Shown in pieces: positions 1 to 6,529 of a DNA stretch of 8,235 nucleotides. The translations under genes were made by a program, and so were the position numbers. Within the stretch, counting starts at the first letter, position 1; every line of letters begins with the position of its first letter. Source of the DNA: an uncultured Clostridia bacterium (GTDB taxonomy: Bacteria; Bacillota; Clostridia; Oscillospirales; CAG-272); the NCBI GenBank assembly GCA_946404295.1, contig CAMJDE010000065.1:1-8235 (forward strand). Direction: 5' to 3'. The notes beneath the pieces are model-generated. The model was not told the origin of the DNA. It did not search any database and was given only the letters and a program-made list of their open reading frames with translations.

Positions 1-897
1 CTTGTTGAGCAGCACGTCGGATACCCTTATTTTCCCGATGTCGTGCATCGGCGCCAGCGTCGTCATCTTGGAGACGAACTGCTCGTTCAGCCGTTCGCTA
101 TATACCCCGTCCTTGATCGCGTCGCGGGTCAGCCGCTCGACGAACGCCCCGGTGCGCAGAACGTGTTCGCCGGTCTCGACGTCGCGGTTCTCGATCAAAC
201 TCGCAAGCCCGGTGATGATGTGGCTCTGCATCCGCGAGAGCGCCGCCTGATTGGCGACCAACTCCGCCTGAATGTCCTGCTGAACCAGGTCGTTATAATA
301 AATGTAGCACAAACTCGCCCCGATCGCGATCGCGATATAGGTGATATTGAGTTTGAAGACCGTCATCGGCACGATCCCGGCGACGAGGATCAGAAGGATC
401 ATCACGATCGTCCGCGCGTCGCGGTTGCGGAACCGCCGCCCGACGCGCACCATACTGACGATCAGGTACACGAGACTGACGAAATAGAACGCCTCGTATA
501 TCAGGAACAGGCGTCCGCGTACGTAACCGTCCTCCCCGAACGAGAGTATCCACCCGAACGGAGCGGCGAGCGTTTCGACCGCAAAATTGATCGCGATAAA
601 CCAGATCGCGATCTTTTTCTGCCCCGGCAGTCCGAGCGCCCCGGAAAACAGAACGCCGAGCAGGGGAGCCGTCGAGAACTGCAGCACCGTCAGAATCGTC
701 AAGGGGATCGCGAACTTCGGGTCGTACGCGCCGCAATGTACGGCAAACTCCGCGGCGGAGCAGAGCATAACCGCCGAGAAGGTAAGCAGATACCAGGTCT
801 TCTGCTCCCGCGTAAAACCGGAGTAATGCAGAACGTGCAGGGTCATGGCGATCATCATCAGTTCTGTCAGTATGATCGCGCTCATGTAGAATGTCAT
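1..897 (-). CDS. Membrane HD-GYP domain protein, probable c-di-GMP phosphodiesterase (partial, 3' end outside window)
   Basis: The reading frame is open from an ATG at 897 to the window edge, giving 299 codons of the N-terminal part. Residues 1-202 hold about seven hydrophobic segments (roughly 4-24, 35-52, 63-84, 96-118, 130-150, 163-180 and 184-202). A short, probably helical linker follows (203-226). The HD-GYP domain begins near 227, with IENRDVETGEHVLRTG (metal-ligand candidate H245) and HDIGKI at 285-290. The GYP segment itself would lie beyond the edge. In characterised family members this domain hydrolyses cyclic di-GMP on the cytoplasmic face. AAGGAG lies 9 bases upstream of the ATG. 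The gene starts 69 bases after the dehydrogenase stop and may be co-transcribed with it. The 7TM part aligns with that of the GGDEF protein at 2438-3520. The domain is sure; activity and ligand are inference. Confidence 0.9.
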   Translation of the reverse strand, partial: MTFYMSAIILTELMMIAMTLHVLHYSGFTREQKTWYLLTFSAVMLCSAAEFAVHCGAYDPKFAIPLTILTVLQFSTAPLLGVLFSGALGLPGQKKIAIWFIAINFAVETLAAPFGWILSFGEDGYVRGRLFLIYEAFYFVSLVYLIVSMVRVGRRFRNRDARTIVMILLILVAGIVPMTVFKLNITYIAIAIGASLCYIYYNDLVQQDIQAELVANQAALSRMQSHIITGLASLIENRDVETGEHVLRTGAFVERLTRDAIKDGVYSERLNEQFVSKMTTLAPMHDIGKIRVSDVLLNK

Positions 898-912
898 GGG
901 GCCTTTCTCCTT

Positions 913-960
913 GTTTTAACTCTCGAAGTGCAATTTGTACAAAGTGGTTCGCAATTCACG
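913..960. repeat. Degenerate AATTCA-type hairpin repeat between dehydrogenase and HD-GYP genes
   Basis: GAAGTGCAATT (925-935) and GCAATTCACG (951-960) are exact matches to pieces of the better preserved array at 3549-3610 (3598-3608 and 3561-3570). Between them is a 10-base palindrome, TTTGTACAAA (934-943). The unit structure is eroded and no long stem survives. It fills most of the 69-base gap between the two genes. Confidence 0.55.
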
Positions 961-966
961 GGAGAT

Positions 967-2130
967 TTACAGGCAAGCCCTGTAAATCTCCTCGATATCC
1001 TCCGTCGTCAGCGGGACGAACGCGTTTTTGAGATACCCGTCCGGGTTGGCGTGCGCCGCCATTTCTGCAACGTGTTCCTCACCGATACCGAGTTCCGTGA
1101 GCGTCATCGGGATCCCCGCCTCCCGGAAGAAGTTTTCAAGGGCGTCGATCCCGGCGGTCGCGAGCGTTTCGTCGTCGCCGGAGAGACCCCAGACGTTCTT
1201 TGCGAAGCGCACGAAGCGCCACGCGCAGGAGGGATCCTTCTTCAGAATAAACCGCATCCAGCGCGGGGTCAGGATCGCGAGCCCGACGCCGTGGGTGATA
1301 TCGTAGAACGCCGAGAGTTCGTGTTCCATCGAGTGGCACGGCCAGCCCGTCCCCTGCTTCCCGTATGCGGGGATCCCCGAGCAGGCGACCGACGCGATCG
1401 CCATCAGGTTGGCGCGCGCCTCGTAGCTCGTCGGCTCGGAGAGGGCGACGGGCAGATACTTGATCGCGGTTTTGAGGATCCCTTCGGCGATATAGTCCGA
1501 GAGGGAACTGTCCTCGGTGCGCGAGAAATACCCCTCGAAAACGTGGCTCATAATATCCGCGGTGCCCGCGGCGGTCTGATACGCCGAGACCGAGTAGGTG
1601 TAGGTCGGGTCGCAGATCGACGCGGCGGGATAGGTGTAGACGTTCCCGAGTTTTTCTTTTGTTTCGAGGTTCGAGATGACCCCGCCCGCGTCGTATTCGG
1701 ATCCCGTCGCCGCGAGGGTCAGGACGTCGACGAGCGGCAGCGCCTTAAGCAGCTCGTGATCTCCCGCCACCATCTCCCACAGATCGCCGTCGTAGTAGAC
1801 GCCCGCCGCGATCGCCTTGCAGCAGTCGATCGTACTGCCGCCCCCGACCGCGAGGATCACGTCGATTTTGTTCTCGCGGCAGAGTTCGACCCCTCGGCGC
1901 ACCGACCCGATCCGCGGGTTCGGCTCGATCCCCGACAGTTCCGTGACGGTATAGCCGCCCTTGTCGAGGATCTCTTTCACCGTGTCGTAGAGCCCGATCC
2001 GCTTGATCGACCCGCCCCCGTAGGCGAGCAGCACACGCCGCCCGAACGGGCGCAGCAATTCGTCCAACCGACGGATCTGCCCCTCTCCGAAATAGAGTTT
2101 CGTGGGGATCGCGTGTACGAAGTTGCGCAT
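967..2130 (-). CDS. Iron-containing alcohol dehydrogenase, YqhD/BdhA type, probably NADPH-dependent
   Basis: The 387-residue product has the same length as E. coli YqhD and follows it closely in my recollection of that sequence. Family members reduce aldehydes to alcohols in the cytoplasm (butanol dehydrogenases in clostridia, broad aldehyde reductase in E. coli). Visible motifs are GGGS at 38-41, the NADPH-phosphate region of YqhD; GGGSTID at 96-102; ATGSE at 141-145; and metal-ligand candidates D192, H196, H266 and H280, within ADIMSH and CHSMEHELSAFYDITHG. All expected key residues are present. A longer frame begins with GTG at 2166, but that start lies inside a hairpin and adds a low-complexity tail. 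The ATG at 2130 has AAGGA 7 bases upstream and gives the family N-terminus, so I chose it. The gene is separated from the GGDEF gene by 307 bases of hairpin array. The physiological substrate cannot be read from the sequence. Confidence 0.93.
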   Translation of the reverse strand: MRNFVHAIPTKLYFGEGQIRRLDELLRPFGRRVLLAYGGGSIKRIGLYDTVKEILDKGGYTVTELSGIEPNPRIGSVRRGVELCRENKIDVILAVGGGSTIDCCKAIAAGVYYDGDLWEMVAGDHELLKALPLVDVLTLAATGSEYDAGGVISNLETKEKLGNVYTYPAASICDPTYTYSVSAYQTAAGTADIMSHVFEGYFSRTEDSSLSDYIAEGILKTAIKYLPVALSEPTSYEARANLMAIASVACSGIPAYGKQGTGWPCHSMEHELSAFYDITHGVGLAILTPRWMRFILKKDPSCAWRFVRFAKNVWGLSGDDETLATAGIDALENFFREAGIPMTLTELGIGEEHVAEMAAHANPDGYLKNAFVPLTTEDIEEIYRACL

Positions 2131-2137
2131 GGTTCGT

Positions 2138-2145
2138 TCCTTCCT
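2138..2145 (-). promoter_or_regulatory. Ribosome binding site of the alcohol dehydrogenase
   Basis: The minus strand reads AGGAAGGA here, with its last purine-rich part 7 bases before the ATG at 2130. It supports the 2130 start over the in-frame GTG at 2166. Confidence 0.6.
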
Positions 2146-2150
2146 TTCTC

Positions 2151-2436
2151 GTGCCCCTTCGGGCACGTCACGTTCCTATATCGCGCCGTCGGCGCGATTC
2201 GATATATTGCCCTGCGGGCAATTCGATATAACTGCCTGCGGCAGTTTCGATATATGCTCGCTTCGCTCGCATTCGATATGTTTGCTTCGCAAACGAGGGC
2301 GAGATAAACCCGCAACCCCTCTTGTCCCGCAGGACATATCGAGCGTCTGTGCCTTTGGCACAGTTGCATATCGAGTCCCGAAGGGACATATCGAAAAACC
2401 GCTTGCGGTTTTATCTCGAGCGCCGCCTCGCGGCGC
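2151..2436. repeat. Array of eleven different hairpins joined by TTCGATAT/ATATCGA linkers
   Basis: This fills nearly all of the 307-base gap between the GGDEF and dehydrogenase genes. Hairpins (arm, loop, arm) are at 2151-2166 (GTGCCC, CTTC), 2181-2197 (TCGCGCC, GTC), 2206-2222 (ATTGCCC, TGC), 2230-2246 (AACTGCC, TGC), 2254-2272 (imperfect, TTC), 2280-2294 (GTTTGC, TTC), 2323-2336 (TGTCC, CGCA), 2347-2363 (CTGTGCC, TTT), 2375-2387 (GTCCC, GAA), 2395-2412 (AAAACCGC, TT) and 2420-2436 (GCGCCGC, CTC). All but 2254-2272 are perfectly paired. Left-half linkers read TTCGATAT at 2198, 2222, 2246 and 2272, spaced 24, 24 and 26 bases. Right-half linkers read ATATCGA at 2337, 2368 and 2388. The region 2295-2322 between the halves shows no clear hairpin. 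Function is unknown. Most units lack a T tract, so the array as a whole is not a set of ordinary terminators. Confidence 0.85.
2394..2412 (-). terminator. Possible intrinsic terminator after the GGDEF gene
   Basis: On the minus strand this hairpin of the array reads AAAACCGC, a two-base centre, GCGGTTTTT. It is the only unit followed by a run of five T, and it lies about 25 bases after the GGDEF stop. The GC part of the stem is only four pairs and the loop is tight, so termination would be weak. It is equally readable as one more unit of the array. Confidence 0.3.
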
Positions 2437-2437
2437 C

Positions 2438-3520
2438 TCACTTCTTCCGTCTGTCCTGACCGCCGGCTTTATAGAACGCCGCTTTCTCTTCGTACATCAC
2501 GGTATCCGACTCTTTCAGCAGCGTTTCGACGTCCTTTTTGTCGCCGATCCGATAACTGTACCCGATCGAGCAGGTGTAGTCGGTCTCGCCGACGTATTTC
2601 CGGATCCGCTCGATCAGTTGATCGACCTCAAGATGCGTCGTCTTGCGGCAAACGATCACGAACTCGTCGCCTCCGACGCGGTAGCCCGACTGCCGCCGTT
2701 TCAGCGAGCGCCAGATGCAGAGCGCGAGGGTGGAGAGCGCCTCGTCCCCGGCGTCGTGTCCCTGCTTGTCGTTGACGGTCTTCAGTCCGTTCATATCGAG
2801 CGAGACGATCGCCGAAATATCCTCGGGATCGGTCGCTACGTCGGAGTAGTACGCCTGTCGGTTGAGAAGCCCGGTCAAGGCGTCCTTTTTGGTCAGCTGC
2901 AGGATCGAGAAAACGTAGTAGACGAACAGAGCGATCGCGATCGTCATGCAGAAGAGCTGCGAATAGTCGGCTCCGAGCAGGAAGGGGAAGAACAGCCCCG
3001 ACAGAAAGATCACGCAGAAGAAGACGATCGGAATGATCTCCGCCGCCGTCCGATTGCTCTGACGAAGGAGGGTCAGGATCAGCCACGCGCAGTAGAGCCC
3101 CGCGACGATGAAGGGAAGAAGCCCGATCGGTCCGCGTTCGAAACTGCCGTCTTCCAGCACGCGGAACACGACGCCGTTCCAGATCGAAGAGACGTCGATC
3201 CCCGCCAGAACGATCGCGGGAATAAAGACGAACCACCTCTGCTTTTTCACCAAAGCGAAGAGGATCTGCGCGATGATGAAGGGCGTCGAGCTGTAGCGGA
3301 TCGCCATCAATACCGTCCGCAGCGTCCGATAGGTCGCGTTCCCGACGACGTAGAACTCGGCGAACACGACGATCGACAGAAGAAAGACCGCGATATTCAG
3401 GATCAGAATACGCCGCACGGTCCGCTTGTCGAGAAAGACGGTCGTTTTCAGCGAGATCGAGAACGCCGCTAAAAGCAGCACCAGCGACCAGTTCTGAATG
3501 AGATACTCCTTGATTGCCAC
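2438..3520 (-). CDS. Membrane GGDEF protein, probable diguanylate cyclase with 7TM input region
   Basis: The 360-residue product has about seven hydrophobic segments (roughly 9-25, 37-57, 68-92, 97-110, 132-152, 163-182 and 186-205). A complete GGDEF domain follows at once: DALTGLLNR at 213-221, LDMNGLK at 241-247 (metal-ligand candidate D242) and an intact GGDEF at 283-287. Such domains condense two GTP to cyclic di-GMP on the cytoplasmic side. The RxxD inhibitory site expected five residues before GGDEF is absent (KRRQ), so classical product inhibition at that site is unlikely. The start is GTG at 3520, with AGGAGA 7 bases upstream; no better ATG is in frame. The stop is followed after one base by the hairpin array. 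The input region aligns with that of the HD-GYP protein at 1-897. What the 7TM part senses is unknown. Confidence 0.92.
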   Translation of the reverse strand: MAIKEYLIQNWSLVLLLAAFSISLKTTVFLDKRTVRRILILNIAVFLLSIVVFAEFYVVGNATYRTLRTVLMAIRYSSTPFIIAQILFALVKKQRWFVFIPAIVLAGIDVSSIWNGVVFRVLEDGSFERGPIGLLPFIVAGLYCAWLILTLLRQSNRTAAEIIPIVFFCVIFLSGLFFPFLLGADYSQLFCMTIAIALFVYYVFSILQLTKKDALTGLLNRQAYYSDVATDPEDISAIVSLDMNGLKTVNDKQGHDAGDEALSTLALCIWRSLKRRQSGYRVGGDEFVIVCRKTTHLEVDQLIERIRKYVGETDYTCSIGYSYRIGDKKDVETLLKESDTVMYEEKAAFYKAGGQDRRKK

Positions 3521-3527
3521 CTTGTTG

Positions 3528-3533
3528 TCTCCT
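3528..3533 (-). promoter_or_regulatory. Ribosome binding site supporting a GTG start for the GGDEF gene
   Basis: The minus strand reads AGGAGA here, 7 bases before the GTG at 3520. This spacing is what identifies the non-ATG start. Confidence 0.65.
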
Positions 3534-3548
3534 GTTCTTTTTTATTTA

Positions 3549-3610
3549 TGCGCCGCAGGCGCAATTCACGCGCAGCGAAGCGGAGCAATTCATGCACGAA
3601 GTGCAATTCA
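3549..3610. repeat. AATTCA-linker hairpin array between azoreductase and GGDEF genes
   Basis: Three units are seen. The first is TGCGCC, loop GCA, GGCGCA at 3549-3563. The second is an imperfect GC-rich core at 3569-3586 centred on GCGAAGC. The third is TGCAC, loop GAA, GTGCA at 3593-3605. Each is followed by the linker ATTCA (3564-3568, 3588-3592, 3606-3610). The last linker contains the TGA stop of the azoreductase gene on the minus strand. The array occupies most of the 87-base gap. No T tract follows any hairpin. Confidence 0.8.
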
Positions 3611-4159
3611 TTTCTTCGATCCCGTGACGGCTCGAAGGATCTCTTCCACGTCCGCGCCGTCGATATCGAGCCCGGTCGCCTTTACGATCCTGACCTCCCC
3701 GATCCCGTACAGATTCTGCGCCAGCGCCCGGACGTACCCGAAGCCGTATTCTTCCGGGACGAACTCGCCGCCCGCCGTCGTGAAATAGGTCAGTTTTTTC
3801 GCGCGGCAGAGCCCTTCGGGGACGCCCTCGGGCGTATAGCGGAAGGTGATCCCGATGACCGTCACCTGCTCGAAATACTGTTTCAGAACAGCGGGGAAGG
3901 ACAGATCCCAGTAGGGCGCGGCGACGACGATCTCCTCGGCTTCGGCGAATTGCCGCGCGAGCAAGAAGAGCGGATCGTCAAAGCGTCCCTCGCCGATAAG
4001 AAGATCGCGCTTTTCAAGAAACGCTTCGTCCACCTTCGGAAAGGCGAGGTCGATCAGCCGGACCTCCGTCACGGGCTTCGCCTTTTCCGCGAGCGCGGCT
4101 CTTGCCAGCCGCAGCGTCCGCGACGCTTCCCGCACACAGGCGTTGATAAATAAAACCAT
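3608..4159 (-). CDS. Flavodoxin-fold NAD(P)H oxidoreductase, azoreductase (AzoR)-like
   Basis: The 183-residue product belongs to the FMN-dependent NADH-azoreductase / NAD(P)H quinone oxidoreductase group, which reduces quinones or azo compounds with bound FMN in the cytoplasm. Evidence is the N-terminal beta strand and loop MVLFINACVREASRT (1-15, the usual phosphate-binding region), APYWDLSFPAVLKQYFEQV at 81-99, GITFRYTPEGVPEGL at 103-117 and TTAGGEF at 127-133. These are the characteristic AzoR blocks in order. The family is usually near 200 residues, so the protein is slightly short but looks complete. AGGGAG lies about 7 bases before the ATG at 4159. It starts 82 bases after the cstA-like gene. 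Its TGA stop is provided by an ATTCA linker of the adjoining hairpin array. Natural substrate is unknown. Confidence 0.85.
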   Translation of the reverse strand: MVLFINACVREASRTLRLARAALAEKAKPVTEVRLIDLAFPKVDEAFLEKRDLLIGEGRFDDPLFLLARQFAEAEEIVVAAPYWDLSFPAVLKQYFEQVTVIGITFRYTPEGVPEGLCRAKKLTYFTTAGGEFVPEEYGFGYVRALAQNLYGIGEVRIVKATGLDIDGADVEEILRAVTGSKK

Positions 4160-4241
4160 AAGAATCTCCCTATCGCGCGTCTTTTTTGGATACGAAAGCG
4201 GTTACGTTACGCGGCGTTCTTACTTGCGTATGGGCTGTTCT

Positions 4242-5699
4242 TCATTCTGCTTGTATTCCGGGGGGATACGGCTTGTTCTTTCGTATCAAAACAAACAGAT
4301 ATCGTGCAAACGGTACCGCAGCCGCCGCGCCCCCCGCAATACAGGAAACGGTTTGATTCAGTCCGAGTCCTTCCTTCGCAATAAGAATATAGGTCGTACT
4401 GACCGCGGTCATAAAAACGGCGGGCAGGGCAGTAAGCAAAGACCCGAAACGATACGTTCCTTTTTTCAGAAGGTAAGCGGTCGCTACCCACAGAGCGATC
4501 ATAGCAAGCGTTTGATTGCTCCATGAGAAATAACGCCAGATGATCTGAAATCCGTTGTCGTTTACGATGGAAAACCAGGTCAGCAGTCCGCCGACGGCAA
4601 GCAACGGAACAGTAATGAGCAGGCGGTTTCCGATCTTTTTCTGATCTGAATGAAACGTCTCGGCAAGGATCAGTCTTGCGCTTCTGAAAGCGGTATCGCC
4701 CGAGGTAATCGGGCAGACGACAACGCCCGCGATGGCAAGAACACCGCCGACAGCGCCCATCAGACCTGTCGAGATTTCATAAACGACGTTCGCCGCTCCG
4801 CCCTGTAAAGCGTCCCGGAGGATCTGCGTCGTCCCGTAGAAGGATACTCCCGCGGCTGCCCATACCAGCGCGATCACCGACTCGCTGATCATCGCGCCGT
4901 AAAAGACGGCTTTCCCTTCTTTTTCGGACTTGATGCACTTTGCGATCATCGGAGACTGGGTCGCGTGAAAGCCCGATATTGCGCCGCAGGCAACCGTGAT
5001 AAACATATACGGCCAGATCGGCGTGCCGTCGGGATGAAGATTGTGCAGAGACAATTCGGGGATTGTATATCGGCCTCCCGAAAAGACGATGCTGCCGATT
5101 ACCGCGCCGGCCATAACGATCAGAAGCACGCCGAACAAAGGATACAGTCTTCCGATCAGCTTGTCGATCGGCATAAGCGTCGCAAGCAAATAGTAAACGA
5201 GTATGATAACCGCCCAAAAACTCCCGTTCAGAAACTCGGGCGTAAGTCTGGCGAGCAGGCTGGCGGGGCTTGTGACGAATACGGTGCCGCACAGTACCAG
5301 GAGGATGACGGAGAACAAACGCATGATCCCTTTTGCGGCTTTACCCAGATATTCGCCCGATAATTCAGCCAACGACGCGCCTTCGTGGCGCGCGCTGATC
5401 ATACCGCTCATATAATCATGGACCGCACCGCCCAGAATCGAGCCGAAAACGATCCACAAAAACACGACCGGTCCGAACACCGCGCCCATCAGCGCGCCGA
5501 ATATCGGTCCCGTTCCGGCAATGTTCAGGAGCTGTATCAAAAACGCCTTCCACTTTGCCATCGGAACACGGTCAACGCCGTCGTTCATCGCGATCGCGGG
5601 TGTTTTCCGATCATCCGGAGCAAAGACTTTTTCAGTTACCTTGCCGTAAACGATATAACCGAGTATCAAAACCGCAAAAGAGATCAGAAGAGAAACCAT
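4242..5699 (-). CDS. cstA: CstA-family carbon starvation / pyruvate-type membrane carrier
   Basis: The 485-residue product is hydrophobic throughout, with well over ten candidate membrane helices. It carries the CstA family blocks: AGTGPIFGALMGAVFGP (61-77), GSILGGAVHDYMSGMISARH (86-105), SGFHATQSPMIAKCIKSE (242-259) and CPITSGDTAFRSARL (329-343). E. coli CstA and BtsT, which are much longer (about 700 residues), take up peptides and/or pyruvate; the compact clostridial form seen here lacks part of that length. The substrate is therefore not settled. An upstream in-frame ATG at 5762 would add 21 unlike residues. The ATG at 5699 has AAGGAG 5 bases upstream and begins directly with the first membrane helix, so I chose it. 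It lies 232 bases from the preceding gene and probably has its own promoter, though I could not identify one. The family call is firm; the symbol denotes family membership only. Confidence 0.92.
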   Translation of the reverse strand: MVSLLISFAVLILGYIVYGKVTEKVFAPDDRKTPAIAMNDGVDRVPMAKWKAFLIQLLNIAGTGPIFGALMGAVFGPVVFLWIVFGSILGGAVHDYMSGMISARHEGASLAELSGEYLGKAAKGIMRLFSVILLVLCGTVFVTSPASLLARLTPEFLNGSFWAVIILVYYLLATLMPIDKLIGRLYPLFGVLLIVMAGAVIGSIVFSGGRYTIPELSLHNLHPDGTPIWPYMFITVACGAISGFHATQSPMIAKCIKSEKEGKAVFYGAMISESVIALVWAAAGVSFYGTTQILRDALQGGAANVVYEISTGLMGAVGGVLAIAGVVVCPITSGDTAFRSARLILAETFHSDQKKIGNRLLITVPLLAVGGLLTWFSIVNDNGFQIIWRYFSWSNQTLAMIALWVATAYLLKKGTYRFGSLLTALPAVFMTAVSTTYILIAKEGLGLNQTVSCIAGGAAAAVPFARYLFVLIRKNKPYPPGIQAE

Positions 5700-5704
5700 T
5701 TTTT

Positions 5705-5710
5705 CTCCTT
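5705..5710 (-). promoter_or_regulatory. Ribosome binding site of the cstA-like gene
   Basis: AAGGAG on the minus strand, 5 bases before the ATG at 5699. It decides that start over the in-frame ATG at 5762. Confidence 0.7.
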
Positions 5711-5733
5711 CCTTTCTACTCGAAAAGTCAATC

Positions 5734-5747
5734 ACGGTCAAAACCGT
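5734..5747. other. Small inverted repeat in the leader of the cstA-like gene
   Basis: ACGGT, loop CAAA, ACCGT: five perfect pairs about 35 bases before the start codon. It could be an operator half-site pair or a leader hairpin, or chance; the stem is short. Confidence 0.25.
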
Positions 5748-5806
5748 TGCTCTCCAAATCATAAAATGACGTTTCCCCGGAGACGTCCGACGTCAATTCC
5801 CCCGCA

Positions 5807-5860
5807 AACTTCACTGCCTCGGGCATCTTCGCTTGCTCCGCAAACTTCACTCGCCGTAAC
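5807..5860. repeat. Degenerate AACTTCACT-linker hairpin units upstream of cstA
   Basis: Linkers at 5807-5815 and 5844-5851 match those at 7663-7735, and a mutated copy (ATCTTCGCT) is at 5825-5833. Cores are GCC, TCG, GGC (5816-5824) and TTGC, TCC, GCAA (5833-5843). A half-unit, CGCCGTAAC, follows from 5852 and resembles the core CGCCGTCAGGCG at 7724-7735. Confidence 0.7.
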
Positions 5861-5866
5861 CCATTC

Positions 5867-5895
5867 CCCGCGAATCGCGTCCGCGATTCGGCGGG
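5867..5895. repeat. Long GC-rich hairpin between the membrane-protein and cstA genes
   Basis: CGAATCGCG (5871-5879), two bases, CGCGATTCG (5882-5890): nine perfect pairs. The stem is extended by CCCG (5867-5870) against CGGG (5892-5895) with one bulged G. It lies about 40 bases after the membrane-protein stop on the minus strand. It has no T tract on either side, so an intrinsic terminator is not supported. GATTCGGC (5885-5892) is also complementary to GCCGAATC at 5922-5929. Confidence 0.65.
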
Positions 5896-5913
5896 AACCC
5901 CTATGGGCGGCGC

Positions 5914-5934
5914 AATTCATTGCCGAATCATTCA
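5914..5934. repeat. AATTCA-type linker remnants overlapping a stop codon
   Basis: AATTCAT at 5914-5920 and ATTCA at 5930-5934 are the AATTCA-family linkers, here with an eroded core between them. The TGA stop of the membrane protein gene lies in the second one (5932-5934). Confidence 0.5.
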
Positions 5935-6504
5935 AACGCCCGTTTTTTCTTCCTTTTCCTCTTTCGGGACGCCGTGCGCGTCAAGTTGCCTGACGATGGA
6001 TTTGATCCCCACCCGATAGTCGTACACGGAGAGAATCTCTTTGTGTTCACAGTCAAAAACGGTCAGTTCCCGTTCCGAATGGACGTTTTCATACAATCCC
6101 ATATCAGAATACGCGACAAATCGGTTCTTTCTAAACGGGCGGACGATTATGATCCCGTCCTCCCGAATGATCTCGTACGTACCGAAGTAAATCAAAACGA
6201 GCGTGAGCGCCAAGACGATGAAAAGAACGGAAGACAGAATAAGAGCGATCCAAGCCCCGTCCGGCGCCTGTTTTTCAAAGAATGAAAACACAACGAACGC
6301 ATAAGCGAACAAACAAATCGTCCAGATCAGAATGAAGACCGAAAAGAGTCTTGCATAAAAAGGGTATCGTGTTCGGTCAAGTAATTCGTTTTCGCGTCGG
6401 TCCTTTTTCGAGTGGGTATAAGGAGAGAGAAAAAGAGTAAAGAGTCCTACGAAAAATCCCGGAACGAGGAAAAGGATGGCAAGGATAATGATCGTCAGTT
6501 TCAT
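5932..6504 (-). CDS. Three-helix membrane protein with cytoplasmic PH-like C-terminal region, function unknown
   Basis: The 190-residue product is not recognised at family level with certainty. Hydrophobic segments lie at about 3-27, 52-75 and 83-107. A soluble segment (108-180) is rich in alternating hydrophobic residues (TYEIIREDGIIIVRPF, then FVAYSDMGLYEN and ELTVFDCEHKEILSVYD). This pattern suggests a beta-barrel PH-like fold, as in several small bacterial membrane proteins of unknown role. The tail is highly charged (KEEKEEK). AGGAG lies 9 bases before the ATG at 6504, and the gene follows the kinase-like gene by 25 bases, so the two are very likely co-transcribed. Base composition is AT-richer than in the flanking genes. 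The PH-like reading is an inference from pattern only. Confidence 0.75.
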   Translation of the reverse strand: MKLTIIILAILFLVPGFFVGLFTLFLSPYTHSKKDRRENELLDRTRYPFYARLFSVFILIWTICLFAYAFVVFSFFEKQAPDGAWIALILSSVLFIVLALTLVLIYFGTYEIIREDGIIIVRPFRKNRFVAYSDMGLYENVHSERELTVFDCEHKEILSVYDYRVGIKSIVRQLDAHGVPKEEKEEKTGV

Positions 6505-6529
6505 TTTCCATTTCTCCTGTCGTTAAACG

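Noticed and set aside
2131..2166. N-terminal extension of the dehydrogenase from GTG 2166
   Set aside because: The added 12 residues are encoded by a hairpin unit, and the AGGAAGGA ribosome site lies between this GTG and the ATG at 2130.
43..2307. A 754-codon plus-strand open frame
   Set aside because: It lies antisense to the alcohol dehydrogenase and HD-GYP genes, is rich in Arg, Asp, His and Pro, and shows no recognisable motif. High GC at third positions of the real genes removes stops on the other strand.
2151..2436. CRISPR array
   Set aside because: The constant parts are only about 8 bases and the variable parts are palindromic. CRISPR has constant 24-40 base repeats and non-palindromic spacers, and no cas gene is present.
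2102..3472. A 456-codon plus-strand open frame over the GGDEF gene and hairpin array
   Set aside because: Antisense shadow of the GGDEF gene with the same charged, low-complexity composition. The minus-strand product has clear domains.
3549..3610. Rho-independent terminators in the AATTCA array
   Set aside because: None of the hairpins is followed by a T run on the strand of transcription.
4160..4241. Terminator or repeat in the gap between the cstA-like and azoreductase genes
   Set aside because: Only a weak 5-base inverted repeat with a long loop was seen and no linker of any of the three families. The azoreductase ribosome site is the only supported element.
5758..5796. Promoter for the cstA-like gene: TTGACG (5791-5796) with TATGAT (5758-5763), minus strand
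   Set aside because: The spacer is 27 bases, far from the 16-18 expected, and no better pair was found.
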